NCBI GenBank assembly: GCA_963921825.1
Contig: OY997589.1
Span: 83,002,523 to 83,066,522 of the forward strand
DNA length: 64,000 bases
Reading direction: 5' to 3'
DNA from: Erodium maritimum
Lineage: Eukaryota > Streptophyta > Magnoliopsida > Geraniales > Geraniaceae
Shown piece after piece: positions 8,631 through 21,178 of the stretch. The first letter of the stretch is position 1. Each line of letters opens with the position of its first letter. The notes beneath the pieces were generated by a model that worked only from the letters and a program-made list of their open reading frames with translations, was not told where the DNA came from and did not search any database. The position numbers were made by a program, and so were the translations under genes.

Positions 8631-11256
8631 TGTAAGACCCGCTTCCGGTCTAACCGGTGTTTCCGGAAGTCACTCGGGACTTTTCCGGAAACCAAACGAA
8701 GTAGCCATTATCACGGTTGGCTTCAGGGGAGAAAACCCTTTCGTTTGAGTATAATATTGGATAAAGTCAATTTTGGTCAAAACGAGACTTTATATCGACT
8801 AAAACTCCAATTTTAAAAGTGCTGGAAATTATTTTGGAAATTTAAATGAACTAGGTGGACACATGTCCCTTTGTGGTTGAAGGAGAGAAAAAGGATAGTC
8901 ATTGTCCCTTTTACCCTCCCAAAAGCTTCTACATGGGTTTCTAGCTCAAGGGCTTTTGGTCTTTTCCTACATCTAGGTATTATATTGGATTGGAGAATCA
9001 ATTTCAATTCATTTTTGTGAGTGTAGCCGAAACTTGGAGGAGAGGCAAGGAGGAAGAGCTCTCATGGAAGCTTGAAGGAGAATCAAAGAAGAAGGAGCCA
9101 TTTGGAGTCATCCTCTAGCCTTCCACCCTCAAAAACACTAGCATCTTCTTCATCTCCACATCCTAGAGGTAATGGAACTCTCTAATCCTCATTCCTCTTC
9201 ATCTATTTTCATGGGTTTTGGGTAAAAGTTGCTAGATGATGTTGGGTTTGAGTAGAGATGATGGGAGATGGTGTTGATGAAGAGTTTGGTGAAGCTTTTG
9301 TTGAGAAATCAATGGTGGTTGGAGATTTTGAAGTGGGTTTGATTTGATGAATCATTGGAAAACTTGTTTGTGTATTGATTCCTACCATGGGTAGAGGAGT
9401 ATTGATGGATTTGGACTGTTTTGGGGGTTGGAAAGGGGAAATTTCTGGGTTTGAAGGTGTTTTTTCGGAGTTTTGGAGCTGGAGGTTGAAGAAGGGCGAA
9501 TCTGCCCTGGTGCGCCACGGATCCGTGACGGATCCCGTGACGGGCGACGTCACGGCTCCGTGAGGGAGTCCGTGACGGCACTCGTCACGGCTCCGTGACG
9601 GTGACCGTGAGGGTTGCCATCACGGATCCGTGACCAGATCCGTGACCCACCAGGGTGAGGGTTTCTTGGGGGTTTTTCGAAGGTTTTACATCTTGGTTTT
9701 GAGCTGAACCTTGGAAGGGTGTTGGGGATCTTTCTTGTTGTTTAAGTGGAGTCTAATTGTTGTCTCTTTGTGTCCAAGACTTTGGGGATCGAGCTAGAGG
9801 AGCGAGGATCACGCCAAGACCCGAGGGAAGACCGAAGTGGTGATCACCGGACTTCATCAAAGCGTTGAGGAGGAGGACCTCGAGGTAGGGGAAGCCTTAA
9901 CCTCTCGTTTATGATGCTTAGTATGCATGCGAGGTTAATAAAATTGGAAAAGGTCCTAGATATGCATATAGGATGCGGATAACTAGCTTAATCGTCTTTC
10001 ATTTGCTAATAACCGGAGAGTCTAGTGGTGACCGATTAGGATGCCAATCACTAGTGTAATTCGCTTTAAATACTTGGGATATGATTGTCTGGTAGAGGAT
10101 CCTTGGCAAAGCCCTCGGATTAGTTGCGTGATAGGATCACATGCTTGGTTGTTGATTGCTTAGTGGATAGGCTAAAGAGTCTAATGAAACTAGTGGAATT
10201 GCATGCTTGAATGCTACTTTGAAGGCTTTATGGTTTAGTTGATCATACTCGTATTTGCTCGTTGATTGTATTCGAATGATTACTTGATTTACTTGATTGG
10301 TTGTTGGGGGTATCGAGTATGACTGATTGTACCGAGCGGTGCAGTCAGGTGATCGACGCTCCGGTGGTTCGAAACTGGTAAGTGAACGGTAAGTTGGAAT
10401 TTTGTGTTTGGTGTGCTATGGTTGCGTGATTCGTGTGTTATGTGTTGTGGTGAAGTGGTGATGGTTGAGCCGTGTGTGGACTTGGATTGGTGGTTGTTGA
10501 GCTTGCATTAATTCATATTTCGGTTGAGTGCGTTATTCATTCATTAACTGTTTATCATTAAATTGCCCACGTGTGCGCTTCCTATGGGAGTATGGCCCTG
10601 GGTTCCCGATGATCTAAAATCCCTTGGAGACGTTTCTGAGACTTCCGATGATATGTGCCCTGAAGGGTGTTTCCGATAGTCTCAATGATATGCGTCTCCT
10701 CTGGATTGGAGGGAAAATTCGAGAGGACACATACGATGTGGATCGGAGGGTGGTGACTTCATGTGCCACGGCATTGATTGGTTTACCTTTTGTCTACAAT
10801 TGTTAAGAGCCTTATGTTAACCTTACCAATGAGTTTATTTGTGATGTTTTGAACTACCTTGTGGATTGTATCGGTGATTTATGGATCTTGTGGGCAATGC
10901 CGTTGGTCCTTTGGAGTTTAAGGTTCACTATGTTATGTGTTTTCCCTATTGAGCGTGAGCTCACCCCCATGTTTCTCTGTTATGTCTACAGGCTTGATTG
11001 AGGAGTAGAAGCTTGGGCGCTTCTCGGCGGGGTACTTGTTAGAGACTTCGGACTTTACTGTTTATGTTTTGAACCAAACTGTGGAGATTATTATTATTAC
11101 ACCCTTGAGGGTTATTTCATGTTTTGAACTACGTTTTGTTGGATTATAGTTGTTTATTGGAATTTTCCGGAACTTGTTTTAAAGTGTTATCTCATTTACT
11201 CATATTTCACTAGTCATGCCTCGAGTCCGGGCAAGAACCGGATTTGGGGCGTGACA
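8631..11256 (+). mobile_element. Solo LTR S2, long-LTR gypsy-like family
   Basis: A 2626-bp block from TGTAAGACCCGCTTCC to GGATTTGGGGCGTGACA, flanked by a perfect TTGTT duplication (8626-8630 and 11257-11261). It has no adjoining primer-binding site or coding region, so it is a solo LTR. Internal landmarks are a TATA-like TATTATATTGG near 8978, the palindromic cassette at 9516-9648, donor-like CTCGAG|GTAGGG at 9885, the palindrome GAGCGTGAGCTC at about 10951, and acceptor-like TGTCTACAG ending at 10991. The 3' half is closely similar to the left half of S4 in reverse complement. Confidence 0.9.
9516..9648 (+). repeat. Palindromic CACGGATCCGTG cassette in S2
   Basis: About eight full or half sites of the 12-bp palindrome CACGGATCCGTG and its variant CACGGCTCCGTG, separated by short CG-rich spacers such as ACGGGCGACGT. 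It lies 0.89-1.02 kb from the LTR start. Related cassettes occur in S3 (16710-16842), S5 (60604-60755) and inside the gypsy element (31454-31568). Confidence 0.9.
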
Positions 11257-11780
11257 TTGTTGATGTGGTGACGTGCCCACCTACTGACCTGGTGCTGTTG
11301 GGTATGGCCATGGAGGAGGAGGCTGTTGACCAGTCTAAGGCCCATATTGATCGGACCATGCTGCAGGAGGCTGATCTGCCCAGAGCTATTGATGCTCGTT
11401 CTACATAAGCTGTTGGGCTGGCTATTGTGATGGAGAAACCGGTTCAGAAGGTGGCCCATCCTGAGAAGCCGGTCCAGAAGGTGGCCCATGCTGAGAAGCC
11501 GGCCCAGAAGGTGGCCTATGCTGAGAAGTTAATCGAGAAAAACAACGACCCCCACGGATGGTTCTGGGTGTGGATTGGCGACTGCGAGTAGAATCTCAGC
11601 CACGAGTTGCACCACGAGACGGGTGATTGTAACCAACGTCCCTATGGGACGGGTTTGACGAGTTCGCATACATGGCAGAATTGGAATCAAGAGCACATGA
11701 GGCAACTGGCTTGGATTTCCGAGTCTCTTCTAAAACCAGTTTGCAACGGGCTCATAAAATGGAGGGAGAGGATTAATCTA
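11257..11780 (+). pseudogene. Fragment with decapeptide repeats, possibly LINE ORF1
   Basis: Plus-strand reading frames rich in Glu, Lys and Ala span this stretch, with a stop at about 11406. The middle part repeats EKPVQKVAHA about three times. After another stop, a frame runs DEFAYMAELESRAHE to a stop near 11778. A hydrophilic, repeat-bearing protein next to LINE sequence suggests the carboxy-terminal part of a LINE ORF1, but I recognise no conserved domain. The left edge is the S2 insertion point, and the right edge meets minus-strand copia Gag. Confidence 0.4.
11427..11531 (+). repeat. 30-bp coding minisatellite (about 3.5 units)
   Basis: Units such as GAGAAGCCGGTCCAGAAGG plus TGGCCCATGCT repeat in frame and give the decapeptide EKPVQKVAHA with small changes (HP, HA, YA at the unit ends). 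Confidence 0.85.
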
Positions 11781-13410
11781 TTGAATGAGGGTAGACACAC
11801 TGTCATAGGCTTTGGAGAGCCCCGCAACCAACTAAAGAACGAGACAGTTGTTGGACACATGAGCTCCCATATCGGAAAACGGATCTGCAATAGTCTTTAA
11901 TTCTTGGCAAAAACTAGAGACATTAGCGAAATCATCCAGTTTGGTAGACGAAAACTGGTGTTCAAGATAAACAGCACGAGAGTGCTTATTATCTTGAAAA
12001 CAACACGGATTCTCTAGTTTTGCAGGAGAACATGTGTGGTTTGGAGGATAGGATTTTGTTGAGGCGTCTCTTGTCTGGTGATCAAAGATCGACTTCGGTG
12101 ATAGATTGGCTGACGGAGGTGATTCGATCGTAGATCGCAATCTCTTCTTGGAGTTTTCGCGATCCTCTTTCGAAATATGAATTTGCTATAATCTTGGCTG
12201 CTTCGGATACAATAATCCCGGTTGCTTCGGTTCAGAAGTGTGAAGCCCATCCCAGTGAAGCCCATGACAAGGTTTCTACGGGGTGTGGGATTTTTCTTGC
12301 CAGTCAAGCAATGAGGATTGAAGTTGGTGCGAGTTTGGTTAGGAATTACCCGGATGGGCCTTGTACTGGCCTGGTTGCATTTAAAGCCCCCCTTTGGGTT
12401 GTGTTAATCATAGCAGCCCGTCCTAAGCTCTGGAGTGTCTGGCAGCTTCGGTCAATTAGGAAGCCTCAGTTCCGGTGAATGAATTGTTCGCCTTGGAGAA
12501 TGTGGTGTTGAAGGAGAGCAGTCCATGGAAGGACGTTCTCCTTCAACCTCGGCAAAGTCGACCCTCCACCTACACTGTCGTTACTCATTCAAAGACTCGA
12601 TCGTTGAGTCGGGATCATACCATCAAGTCCGCGCCTCCTGTTTCGGTTTTGTGGAAATCGTCTCTTAAGGCTCATAAAAATACAATGGCCTAATTTCATC
12701 GTTTGTTTACAGTTCCCGTGTTTTTGTTTGTTTTTCGTTTTTGTTCGTTTTCTCTAGGAAAAAGTTCATCCTTTTAGCTTCCCGTGGCGGAGTTCCTTTG
12801 TAAGCGTGGTACTGGTCTTTGAACTCTAGTCTCATTTCTTCTTGAAATGAGTCCTTTTTTAATAAAAATCTGAGTTCATCAAAAAAAAAATTATCTTGAA
12901 AAATGAGCCTTAGAGCGTTCCACTCTCGGGCATTTGTACTATCTGGTACAATAATAGTCTATAGCAAATCACTAGAAATCGTACCGTACATCCAATGGAG
13001 GACTATGGAATCAAGTCAGTCCAAATGTCGCCAGGGACTTTAGTTGTCGTCGGGGATCTAAGACCAGCAGCGGGGACACCTGGAGCTGGAACTGCTGTAA
13101 ACGGAGCTGTAGGAGATGTAAAGTCTGTCTCCGTGGCTCCTGTGGACGTGTCATCAAAGGAGTCAGTTGAACGGACCGGGGAAGCAGTAAGAGGAGCGAC
13201 CAGACATGAGTCAGAGGTTGCAATTTTCGGTAAAATATGATGGAGAACACGATAAACTCGACAGTAAATCTTGAAGAGTGCGGTCCATGACGCGTATTGA
13301 CCCTTGTCTATCTCAACCGTGACGTGGATGAAGCTTCGAATATTCGAAAGCGTGAGGATACGGTACATGCATGGATCGACCATAGATGAAGTTGGTGGAG
13401 AAGAAAGCAA
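11781..13410 (-). pseudogene. Ty1/copia Gag remnant split by a LINE insertion
   Basis: The amino-terminal part (13410 down to 12891) reads LTLSNIRSFIHVTVEIDKG, then YASWTALFKIYCRVYRVL, the classic start of UBN2/copia Gag. The carboxy-terminal part (12000 down to about 11790) reads DNKHSRAVYLEHQFSSTKL, then FCQELKTIAD, VSNNCLVL and further Gag sequence with a frameshift. The two parts are separated by the plus-strand LINE fragment at 12001-12889, whose 12-13-bp target duplication shows Gag was continuous before insertion. A Pro/Thr-rich stretch (about residues 80-130) interrupts the usual order. No pol region follows. Confidence 0.82.
12001..12889 (+). mobile_element. 5'-truncated LINE fragment inside copia Gag
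   Basis: Flanked by (A)TTATCTTGAAAA at 11988-12000 and 12890-12902. The 3' end reads CTGAGTTCATCAAAAAAAAA after a T-rich 3' UTR. A 72-residue plus-strand frame ends at 12693. It has no recognisable reverse transcriptase, which is expected if only the 3' end or a non-autonomous version was copied. Confidence 0.85.
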
Positions 13411-13506
13411 CTTGCTAAGGGAAGAACCGTGAAGAGAAGAGAAAAAAGAATTAGTGGCAGAAACGTGGGGTGAAAAATAGGTTTAGGATTATTTGCTCTG
13501 ATACCA

Positions 13507-13750
13507 TAAAAGTATTTTATCCTTGATCTGTTATTGATTTATAAAAGAAAATGTATAGATACAATTACAGATAATCTCAATGAAATCAAACTATATATTA
13601 TATCCAAGAGATTGATATAATTCAAAATTTATATACATGAAATCGGAAACCTTATCTCTAACATTATTATGTGGATGTCAAACCTTATCTATAACGTTAT
13701 GATGTGGATGTCAAACATATTATCTTAATGCATCCGTAATAGTAAAGACA
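13507..13750 (-). mobile_element. Copia 5' LTR with primer-binding site
   Basis: On the minus strand, TGTCTTTACTATTACGG starts a 244-bp AT-rich block whose far end meets TGGTATCAGAGC (13495-13506), the initiator-tRNA-Met primer-binding site, 85 bp upstream of the Gag start. It contains two near-identical GTGGATGTCAAAC segments. The other LTR is missing. Its high-coordinate end abuts LINE B within the RNase H tail, so the copia probably inserted into LINE B. Confidence 0.65.
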
Positions 13751-14845
13751 GACCAGGATTGGACAAACATAAAATGGGCTTCCCGAGTTAGCTAGTGGGC
13801 TACTCCGTTCGCTGACCTAGAAATATACTTAAGTTCGACATCCTCAAGAATAGCAAGGAGATACCGAAAATCTTCAACTAATCGGCCCAGAGGGGAGAAA
13901 ACCTGGTGAGTTCCCTGGATCAGATGCACCAGATATTGAGCGTCACTTTGGATAATGATTCTTGGAAGAGACTTTGAGTGTATCCATTGCAAGGCCTTCC
14001 AAATTTCCATAGCTTCAGCAAATTCAAGCCCCAGCATGCCTAGGCCCGTGCCGCTTTTACCATCCAGAATTCCACTTGTATTCGTTCTGCAGATCCAACC
14101 CAATCCAAATTGTCCGGAGTCGGCGAAGGTGGCTGCGTCCACATTAATAGTCGACCAGGTCGGGGGTGGGCTCCAACCCATTTGCCTGCATTGGGGTACG
14201 GTTGTCGGTTTTACCCGGCCACTATGCGCCTCGGTCCAGCTGGATTGGTTACTGAGGACCGTGGCTATTATGCTCTGAGGAGTGGAAAGGACGTTGTCCC
14301 ATACCTTCCCATTTCGTGCTTTCCATAGTTCTCATAGATACATTGCCATCTTGCTCTTAACCTTCATATCTTGGTGATTTAGCACAACCGAGAGCTAGTC
14401 ATGTAAATTGCATTAAGGGGGAATAGGAATCTGTGTACCCGATAATTTCCAGACGGCCTGGGAAAAAGGACATTAGAGGAGCAAATGGGACGTAGTCTCC
14501 TGGTCACATTGGCAAATCAGGCAAGTACTCGATATCGGGACGAACTTAGTGCGAAGGTTGACTGCTACTTGGAGGGTACCCGACAGCGCCCGCCACAGGA
14601 ATATTTTTGTGCGAGGCTGGATATCCAGATCCCATATGCCCGTCCATATCGTCGCTCCCACCGATACGTGCCATCGTCATTTTCTCGGGAAAGAGCCCTA
14701 TAACCCTCCTTGATTGAGTATACACCCCGGATATTATACTTCCAGGACCATTTGTCTTTGTGATGGGGTATCGGAGCTGGAACTTGTAATAATATATCTT
14801 CCACTATTCCATGGGGGGAGATTTTGGTGTAGTTTCGGTATGTCC

Positions 14846-17831
14846 TGTCACGCCCCAAATCCGGTTCTGACCGGATTTGAGACGCGACTCGAGTTAAAAT
14901 AAATTAAGTAATAAACGATTGATAAAATACCCGAATGTCATAAAAACTCCATCAAAACGATATAAGTAAACGTTCGAAGTCCTCAACGAGTCTCAGCTCG
15001 ATGTACAAAGTAAGATATAAAATGTTTAACAGGAAAGAACAACACAACTCCAAAACGAATTTCAAAATGAACTGAAGCTCCCAAGCCTCCCCCACTCTAG
15101 ACATCTGGTACTCCTGTAAAACAGTAAGAGAAACAAAGGGGATGAGCTTACGCTCAGTAGGAAAAATCTCAATAACTCCACCTTTAGATCAATATTTAAA
15201 CTGTTCAAACGGATAAACAAATGACATAATAATAATATTTACAAAGTAGCACTAATGAACAAAATATATAATCATAACAATATCGCACTTTTAAAAATAA
15301 TCGTAGCTTAACGAGTGTATAAAAGTTCCATAACCAAAAGATAAGAGTAAAATGGGAGTAGTTAATATCATGCCAACCACTTGCTTTCTCAAGCCTCCGA
15401 TCCATGGATAGATTCTTGGATCACCTCGGTTCCCATAATTCCGATCCACCAGAGTACCCATGTCATATCAGATTTTCCCTCGGTCCAGAGGACGCACATG
15501 CGTTGGGGCACCGGAAACAATCCCAAATGGGCGCTTATCATCGGAATTCCCAGAAATGCCTCCAAAGGACCATATATCATAGGGAACCAAGGTAGTGTTC
15601 CACTGGGACGCACGTCCTTGGGTGAAACCTTAGTAACCATCTCTCAAGAAGTAATTCAATTAGTATCCCGCAGGATCTGCTCATAATCAAACCATATCCC
15701 GCAGGATCTGCCAATAATCAATAAATATCCCGCAGGATCTGCCAATAATCAAGTCTCGTAATATCCAGTAACCAATGCCCTCAGGCTCCAATACTCAACC
15801 AATATCTCACTGTATCTGTCAACTCCACCACAACCACGGCACCGGATTACACCCCCCCCGGTGTAGTACCGAACCAAACAAGCATTTCAAACAAGAATAA
15901 GACTAAAGGAAATACACCATAACTTGGTCACCAATCAACACTCATCGAATCACACTTTCATCACAACAAAGACATCCAATACACTCCATACTTACCGTAT
16001 ACTTACCTGTCACGAACCAGCGGTACATCGATCACCTGATTGTACCCCGTGGCACAACCAGTCATACTCGATCATCCGTTCAATCAACAATTATATCAAC
16101 ACAAACACTCAATCAACCAAGTACGCATTCAACCAAATCAATCATCATGAGAACTAATCTAGTTTCATTAGACTCTTATGTTAACCTAATAACTAGCAAG
16201 CAAGCATGTGAACCTAGCACACAACTAATCCGAGAGCTCTTCACAGCCTCTCTACTAGTAAATCAATCCCAAGTATTGAAAGCAAGCTTCACTAATCGTC
16301 ATCATCCTAAGCATGCATACTAGACTCATCCATTTATTAGTAATTGAAGTACGATTATTCTAGTTATTCGCATCCTATAGGCAATTCTAGGACCTTTCCG
16401 ATTTTATTAACCTAATCATGCATATTAAGCGTTAATTAAGAATTTAAGACTTTCCCTACCTCGCGGTCTTCCTCTTAACACTCTGATGTCACAATCGAAA
16501 GTCACCACACCGTTCTTCACACGGGTACCCGCAAGGTCTTCGTTCTTCAAGATCTTCGTTCTTCAAGGTCTTGTGGTCTTTGAACACAAAACAACCCTAA
16601 TTAGGTCCTACTTAACAGTAACAAAAGTCCCCAAAACCCTTCCAAAAGTTCAGCTCCAAAACAAGATCAAAACGGTGGAAAAACCCTTCAAAAACCCCCA
16701 GAACTAGTCGGTCACGGACACTGTCACGGAGCCGTGACACCGACCCTCACGGAAGTCGTCACGGAGCCGTGACGTGTGCCGTCACGGTCTCCCTCACGGA
16801 GCCGTGACGTCGCCCGTCACGGGATCCGTCACGGATCCGTGATGCTCTAGGGCAGCTCCGCCCTTCTTCAACCTCCAGCTCCTTTTCTCCGAAAATCCAC
16901 AACCAAACTCCATTTTTAACCATTTCCAGCTCCCAAAACAATCAAATACCTTCAAAACTCCTTTACCCATGGTAGGAATCAACAAATAAACAAGTTTCCA
17001 AGGATTCTCCAAATCACAATCAAATCAAAAACTCCCAAAAGTTCATCCAAAGTCACCCAACAACAACACCCTCAAATGGGTTCATCAAAGCTTTAACAAG
17101 AGCACAATCCAAACCTCTTACTTCACTACTTCTTCTCCAAATAACCAAAACAAGGCTAGTTTAACAACTTCAAGCCAAAACCCATAAAACCCAAGAAATG
17201 AGAGTAGATGAAATGGAGAGTTGTGAGTATCCATACCTCTAGGAGAATGAGTTGATGAAGATGAAGGTATTTTGGAGGGGATTTGGGTAGAGATTGATAC
17301 AAAAGGTCTCTCTTTTCTCTTGCTTTCTCTTCAAGACACCATGGAAGCTCCAATTTCTCCCTCCTCTCTAAATTTTCGGCTACCACTAGAGAAATGAGCT
17401 GAATTTGTGTCATCTAATGCCTTAAAAAGACCTAGAGGTGAAAAAGACCAAAAACCCTTTAGTTCTTTATCCCTTTTATGGACAACTAGTGAGGGTAGAG
17501 ATGACATTTGAGCCTCTTTCCTTTCCTCCAAGCTATTAGTGACACTTGGCATAGTGGGGACCACTCTCTTCCATTTAAAATCTAGCAGTCCAAAATTAAT
17601 TGTATTTACTCGATAAAAAACTTGGTTTTGACCAAATTTGACTTCCTTCGATATTATACTCAAATGAAAGGAAACGGCCCAATTAAGCCAACCGTGATGA
17701 CGGCTAAGCTTTTTGGGCCCCGGAAAGCCCCGAGTGACCTCTTGAGTCCTCAGTTGACTTTTCCGGCAGAAAGTCAAACTCGCCTTAAAAGTCACCGGTT
17801 CGACCGGGATCAACTGGGAGCGGTTCTTACA
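14846..17831 (-). mobile_element. Solo LTR S3, inserted in LINE B
   Basis: A 2986-bp block running on the minus strand from TGTAAGAACCGCTCCC to GGGGCGTGACA. The perfect duplication TGTCC lies at 14841-14845 and 17832-17836. LINE B peptides resume on each side, which proves insertion. The shared landmarks are donor-like GCGAG|GTAGGG (intron side starting at 16459), GAGCTTACGCTC at 15144-15155, acceptor-like TTTTACAG ending at 15114, and the cassette at 16710-16842. Confidence 0.92.
16710..16842 (-). repeat. Palindromic CACGGATCCGTG cassette in S3
   Basis: Repeated GTCACGGAGCCGTGAC sites plus one perfect CACGGATCCGTG, with GTCGCCCGTCACGGGATCC-like spacers. The offset from the LTR start is about 0.99-1.12 kb. 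Spacer sequences closely match those of S2 (the GACGTCGCCCGTC type), so this cassette and that of S2 share a common ancestor. Confidence 0.9.
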
Positions 17832-20745
17832 TGTCCCATGGCATACCTTGTATTGCATCTACATCTGATACCTTCATATTTGGGGTGAGGAAAGTATGAG
17901 GAGGGATAATTGGATCGTTCCCTAGTAGCCAAGAGGTACCTTCAACCAGGGTTGAGCATCCATCCCCAATAGTACGAATCACACCCTGATGAAGTAGGGC
18001 CCGAGTAGCTCGGACTCCCGTCCATATCTGACTTGGATTATTACCAACGCCTGCAGTCATGAAATCCCCCTTGGGGAAGTACCGAGCTTTGAAAAGACGG
18101 GCCACCCGGCTGTTTGGTTGAGTAATGAATTTCCATCCCATTTTAGCCAGCATGGCTATGTTCATATCTTTCATATGACGGAAGCCCATTCCTCCGTCCT
18201 CTTTTGGCCTACACAGCTTCTTCCAATCTTAGCAGATAATTGGTTTATTTCCCGGGGGGTTCCCGTCCACCGGTATCTTGCTTGCGCAACATGAATTTTG
18301 TTTATAGACTACCGGGGTAGTAAGAAGACACTCATTGCATAAATCGGCATTGTCTGGAGCACTGATCGAATCATCACCTCTTTCCCTCCTACCGATAACA
18401 TCTAACCATCCCACGATGTTATCTTAGTCACGATACGGTCGCATAGGAACTGGAGCCTCTGCCCTTTGCGTCTTCCCAGCATATTTGGGACTCTCAGATA
18501 CATGGATGGACCGGAAATCTCCTGAATGCCTAGTCTACTGCAACAAGCTGACCGATCCTCCTACGTAGTATTGGTGCTGAAGAAGATTGAGGACTTGGCC
18601 TGATTGACTACATGTCCCGACATTTGTCCTGAGGAGTGCAGAATTTGGCGGACTTGTTCAGCTTCATTCATGTCAGCCCTGCAGAAAATAAAACAATCAT
18701 CTGCGAAAAATATGTGAGATACAACCGGGGCCCCTCTGGCAACCGACACCCCATGTAGAGACCTTTCATACAGGATAGAAAAATGTAAGGAGATAAAGGA
18801 TCTCCCTGATGAATCCCTCATCCACCAGTGAAGGGGGTTGTATTCTTGTCGTCTGAACTGACTATGTACTACACGGATCGCATGTAGGCTAATATCAATG
18901 ACCTCCATCCTGGGCCAAAGCTGAATGCTCCCATCATGGCCAGCAGAAATGACCATTCCACCCGGACGTAGGCCTTGCTCATTTCCAGCTTTAAAGCCAT
19001 AAAACCTCTTTGTGCCTAGGCTCGGCGTTTGAGTGAGTGAATGATCTCGTACGATATAAAGACGTCGTCCTGTATTTGACGTCCTGGAACGAAGGCTCCT
19101 TGATTAGTGGATATGATCGAATCCAGGAGTGGTTTAAGACGGTTGGCGAGTACGTTGGACAGGATTCTGAAAATTACATTGCAAAGGGCAATGGTTTGGA
19201 GGTTTGCAATATACCTGGCCATCGTCTTTTTTGGAATCAGAACGAGGGTAGCCTTGTTGATATCACACTCAATATTTCTGGTTGCCACCGCCGATCGGAC
19301 GAATTCTATTACCTCCGAATGCAGAATATCTCAATAATGTTGGAAGAATTTCGGATTGAGGCCATTTGGTCCTGGGGATTTTGATGGGCCCATCTGGAAG
19401 ACTTCCGTTCGAAATTCAGCGTTCGACACACGTTTCGTTAGGCCTGTACTCTGGTCAGAGGAGATCAGGGAAGGAACCGCCATGGGGAGGTCGTAGTCGT
19501 CAATGTCTCCAGCAGTGAAGATTTTTATGAAGTAGTCCAGTACCAGGTGCCTCATGCCCGTATGCCATTGCATTTTCATTCCCTCTTCGTTAACTAGGGA
19601 TTTGATCTTATTCCTCGTTTGCCTTTTTGTGGCCGATCGCTGAAAGAACTTTGTATTCCTAACTCCTTCTCCCAGCCAGTGTTGTTTCGCTCGTTGGCGC
19701 CAGAATTCCTCTTTTTTCGCCAAAGCCCGGTTGTATTGTTTCTGAATTGCCAATTTGTGCCTGATGCGTTGCCTGTCTGTACGGCCATTCAACTCAGCCA
19801 ATTTTCGTTGGAGGTATCTGATTTGCTTGATATTGTCCTGAAAAACAGTTTGTCCCTAATCATCTAGCGATGTACCAATGTCTTTTATGTGGTGCTTGAT
19901 GTGACGATTACCCGGTTCACCCCACTCATTTTGGATTAAGGTACCACATTCTGGATGTTCCAGCCATGCATTCTCAAATATGATATGTCGTTGTCGTCGT
20001 TCCGTGGGTTCCTTTTGGAGCTGAAGTAGGATAGACATGTGGTCTGAAGTCGAGAACCCAGATTTTGCAAAGAAGCATCACGGTACCGGGCTCTTTCTCG
20101 TGGTGATATAAAGGCCTTGTCAAGTTGTATCTCTAGTCTAGATTCCGGGTCATGTCCTCTTGTCCAGGTGAATTGGTAACCTTGCAGGGGTATCTCCTTC
20201 ATCCCTATATCAGTAATGGCGTTTTGAAATGTACGCATTACCCCCTTTTTTTTCTGATGGCCTAAGAATAGCATTTAAGTGACCCATTAGGACCCATTCT
20301 GATGGGGGCTGAACCGTAGCCAACTGGCATAATAGGTCCCAGGTTTTATACCGTAGCTACCTAACCGGTTCCCCATAAATCCCGGTAAAACGCATATCCG
20401 GTTCCTGATTGAAGCGAATGATGACATCAATATGTGGGGCTGTTGTTCAGAGAATATCCCAACCATGCACCTATCCGACCATAATAGAATTACTCCTCCT
20501 TTGTTCGAGGTCGCAGTCGTCCCCTGACCCACTAGTTGAACCACCCCTGGTAGTCTTGTACCCCCATGGAAGCCCAGAGTTCGGCGGAGGATGGCCAACC
20601 TTGATTCGAAGTTCTGGGATTACACATGACGCATTTTTGTCAGAAAAACGACGTTCGGTTTGAGGCGACTAACCAAGTCCTTGAGCTGGCGGCCTTTATA
20701 GTCCGCCCCCAACCTGCGACAGTTCCAAGCAAGGAATGTCGGCAT

Positions 20746-21178
20746 ACAAAAAAAGGGAAATCAAACAATACTCTCTGACTCCCGAGGAGAATTCGGGACA
20801 GGCAAGACCAGTCCACAACCAATAGAGAAACGGCCCAAACAGTGTAACAGATCTACAATACACAACTGAAACTAGAGATGGTCGTTGTACCTGAGTAGCC
20901 GGAGAGCCTGAATCGACGGTGGGCAAAGCGCTGCCGGGAGGCCGATACGCGTGACGAGACTCCGCGACGACGAAAGACGAGAAGCAGACGCAGACGCCGC
21001 GATGAGGAAGAACCACCGCGATTACGAAGACGATGATCGGACGAATAGGATGTAGAATCTGGAGCAGATTCGTAGTGACCGCGTCGAGCAGAAGCTGATC
21101 GGCGACAATAAGATTGTACCCCTGAAGGGTTTTGGAAGGAAACCCTAGGAGGTTTCGGGGAGAGCGTTTTTCAGAAGT
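20746..21178 (-). other. LINE B 5' region upstream of ORF2
   Basis: Minus-strand sequence leading into the ORF2 start, G/C-richer than its surroundings. It ends near 21178, where BAHD2 downstream DNA (TTATGTGCTTTTATTATTTG) starts. I recognise no ORF1 domain in it, so the element is 5'-truncated or ORF1-deleted. No target duplication was found because the 3' end is disrupted by the copia element. Confidence 0.5.

Larger units (their letters stand above)
13751..20745 (-). pseudogene. LINE B ORF2 (endonuclease, RT, zf-RVT, RNase H), split by solo LTR S3
   Basis: Minus-strand ORF2 begins with ATG at 20745 (MPTFLAWNCRRLG, APE-type endonuclease). It continues through endonuclease (20745 to about 19856) and reverse transcriptase (about 19801-18000), with NQGAFVPGRQIQDDVF at about 19090 and an intact FFADDCF catalytic box near 18690. 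The zf-RVT region follows (18189-17837, then 14845-14473), then RNase H (about 14181-13751; STINVDAATFADSGQFG). The 2986-bp solo LTR S3 interrupts zf-RVT. Many stops and frameshifts make it inactive. It shares its family with LINE A. In plants such L1-type elements also need ORF1, which is not visible here. Confidence 0.88.

Noticed and set aside
9309-9581. Small frames ending VTDPVTGDVTAP in S2 and S3 (9375-9563 and 16794-17012), considered as conserved micro-proteins
   Set aside because: The similarity comes from the palindromic cassette being translated. Upstream residues and lengths do not show protein-level constraint that I can demonstrate.
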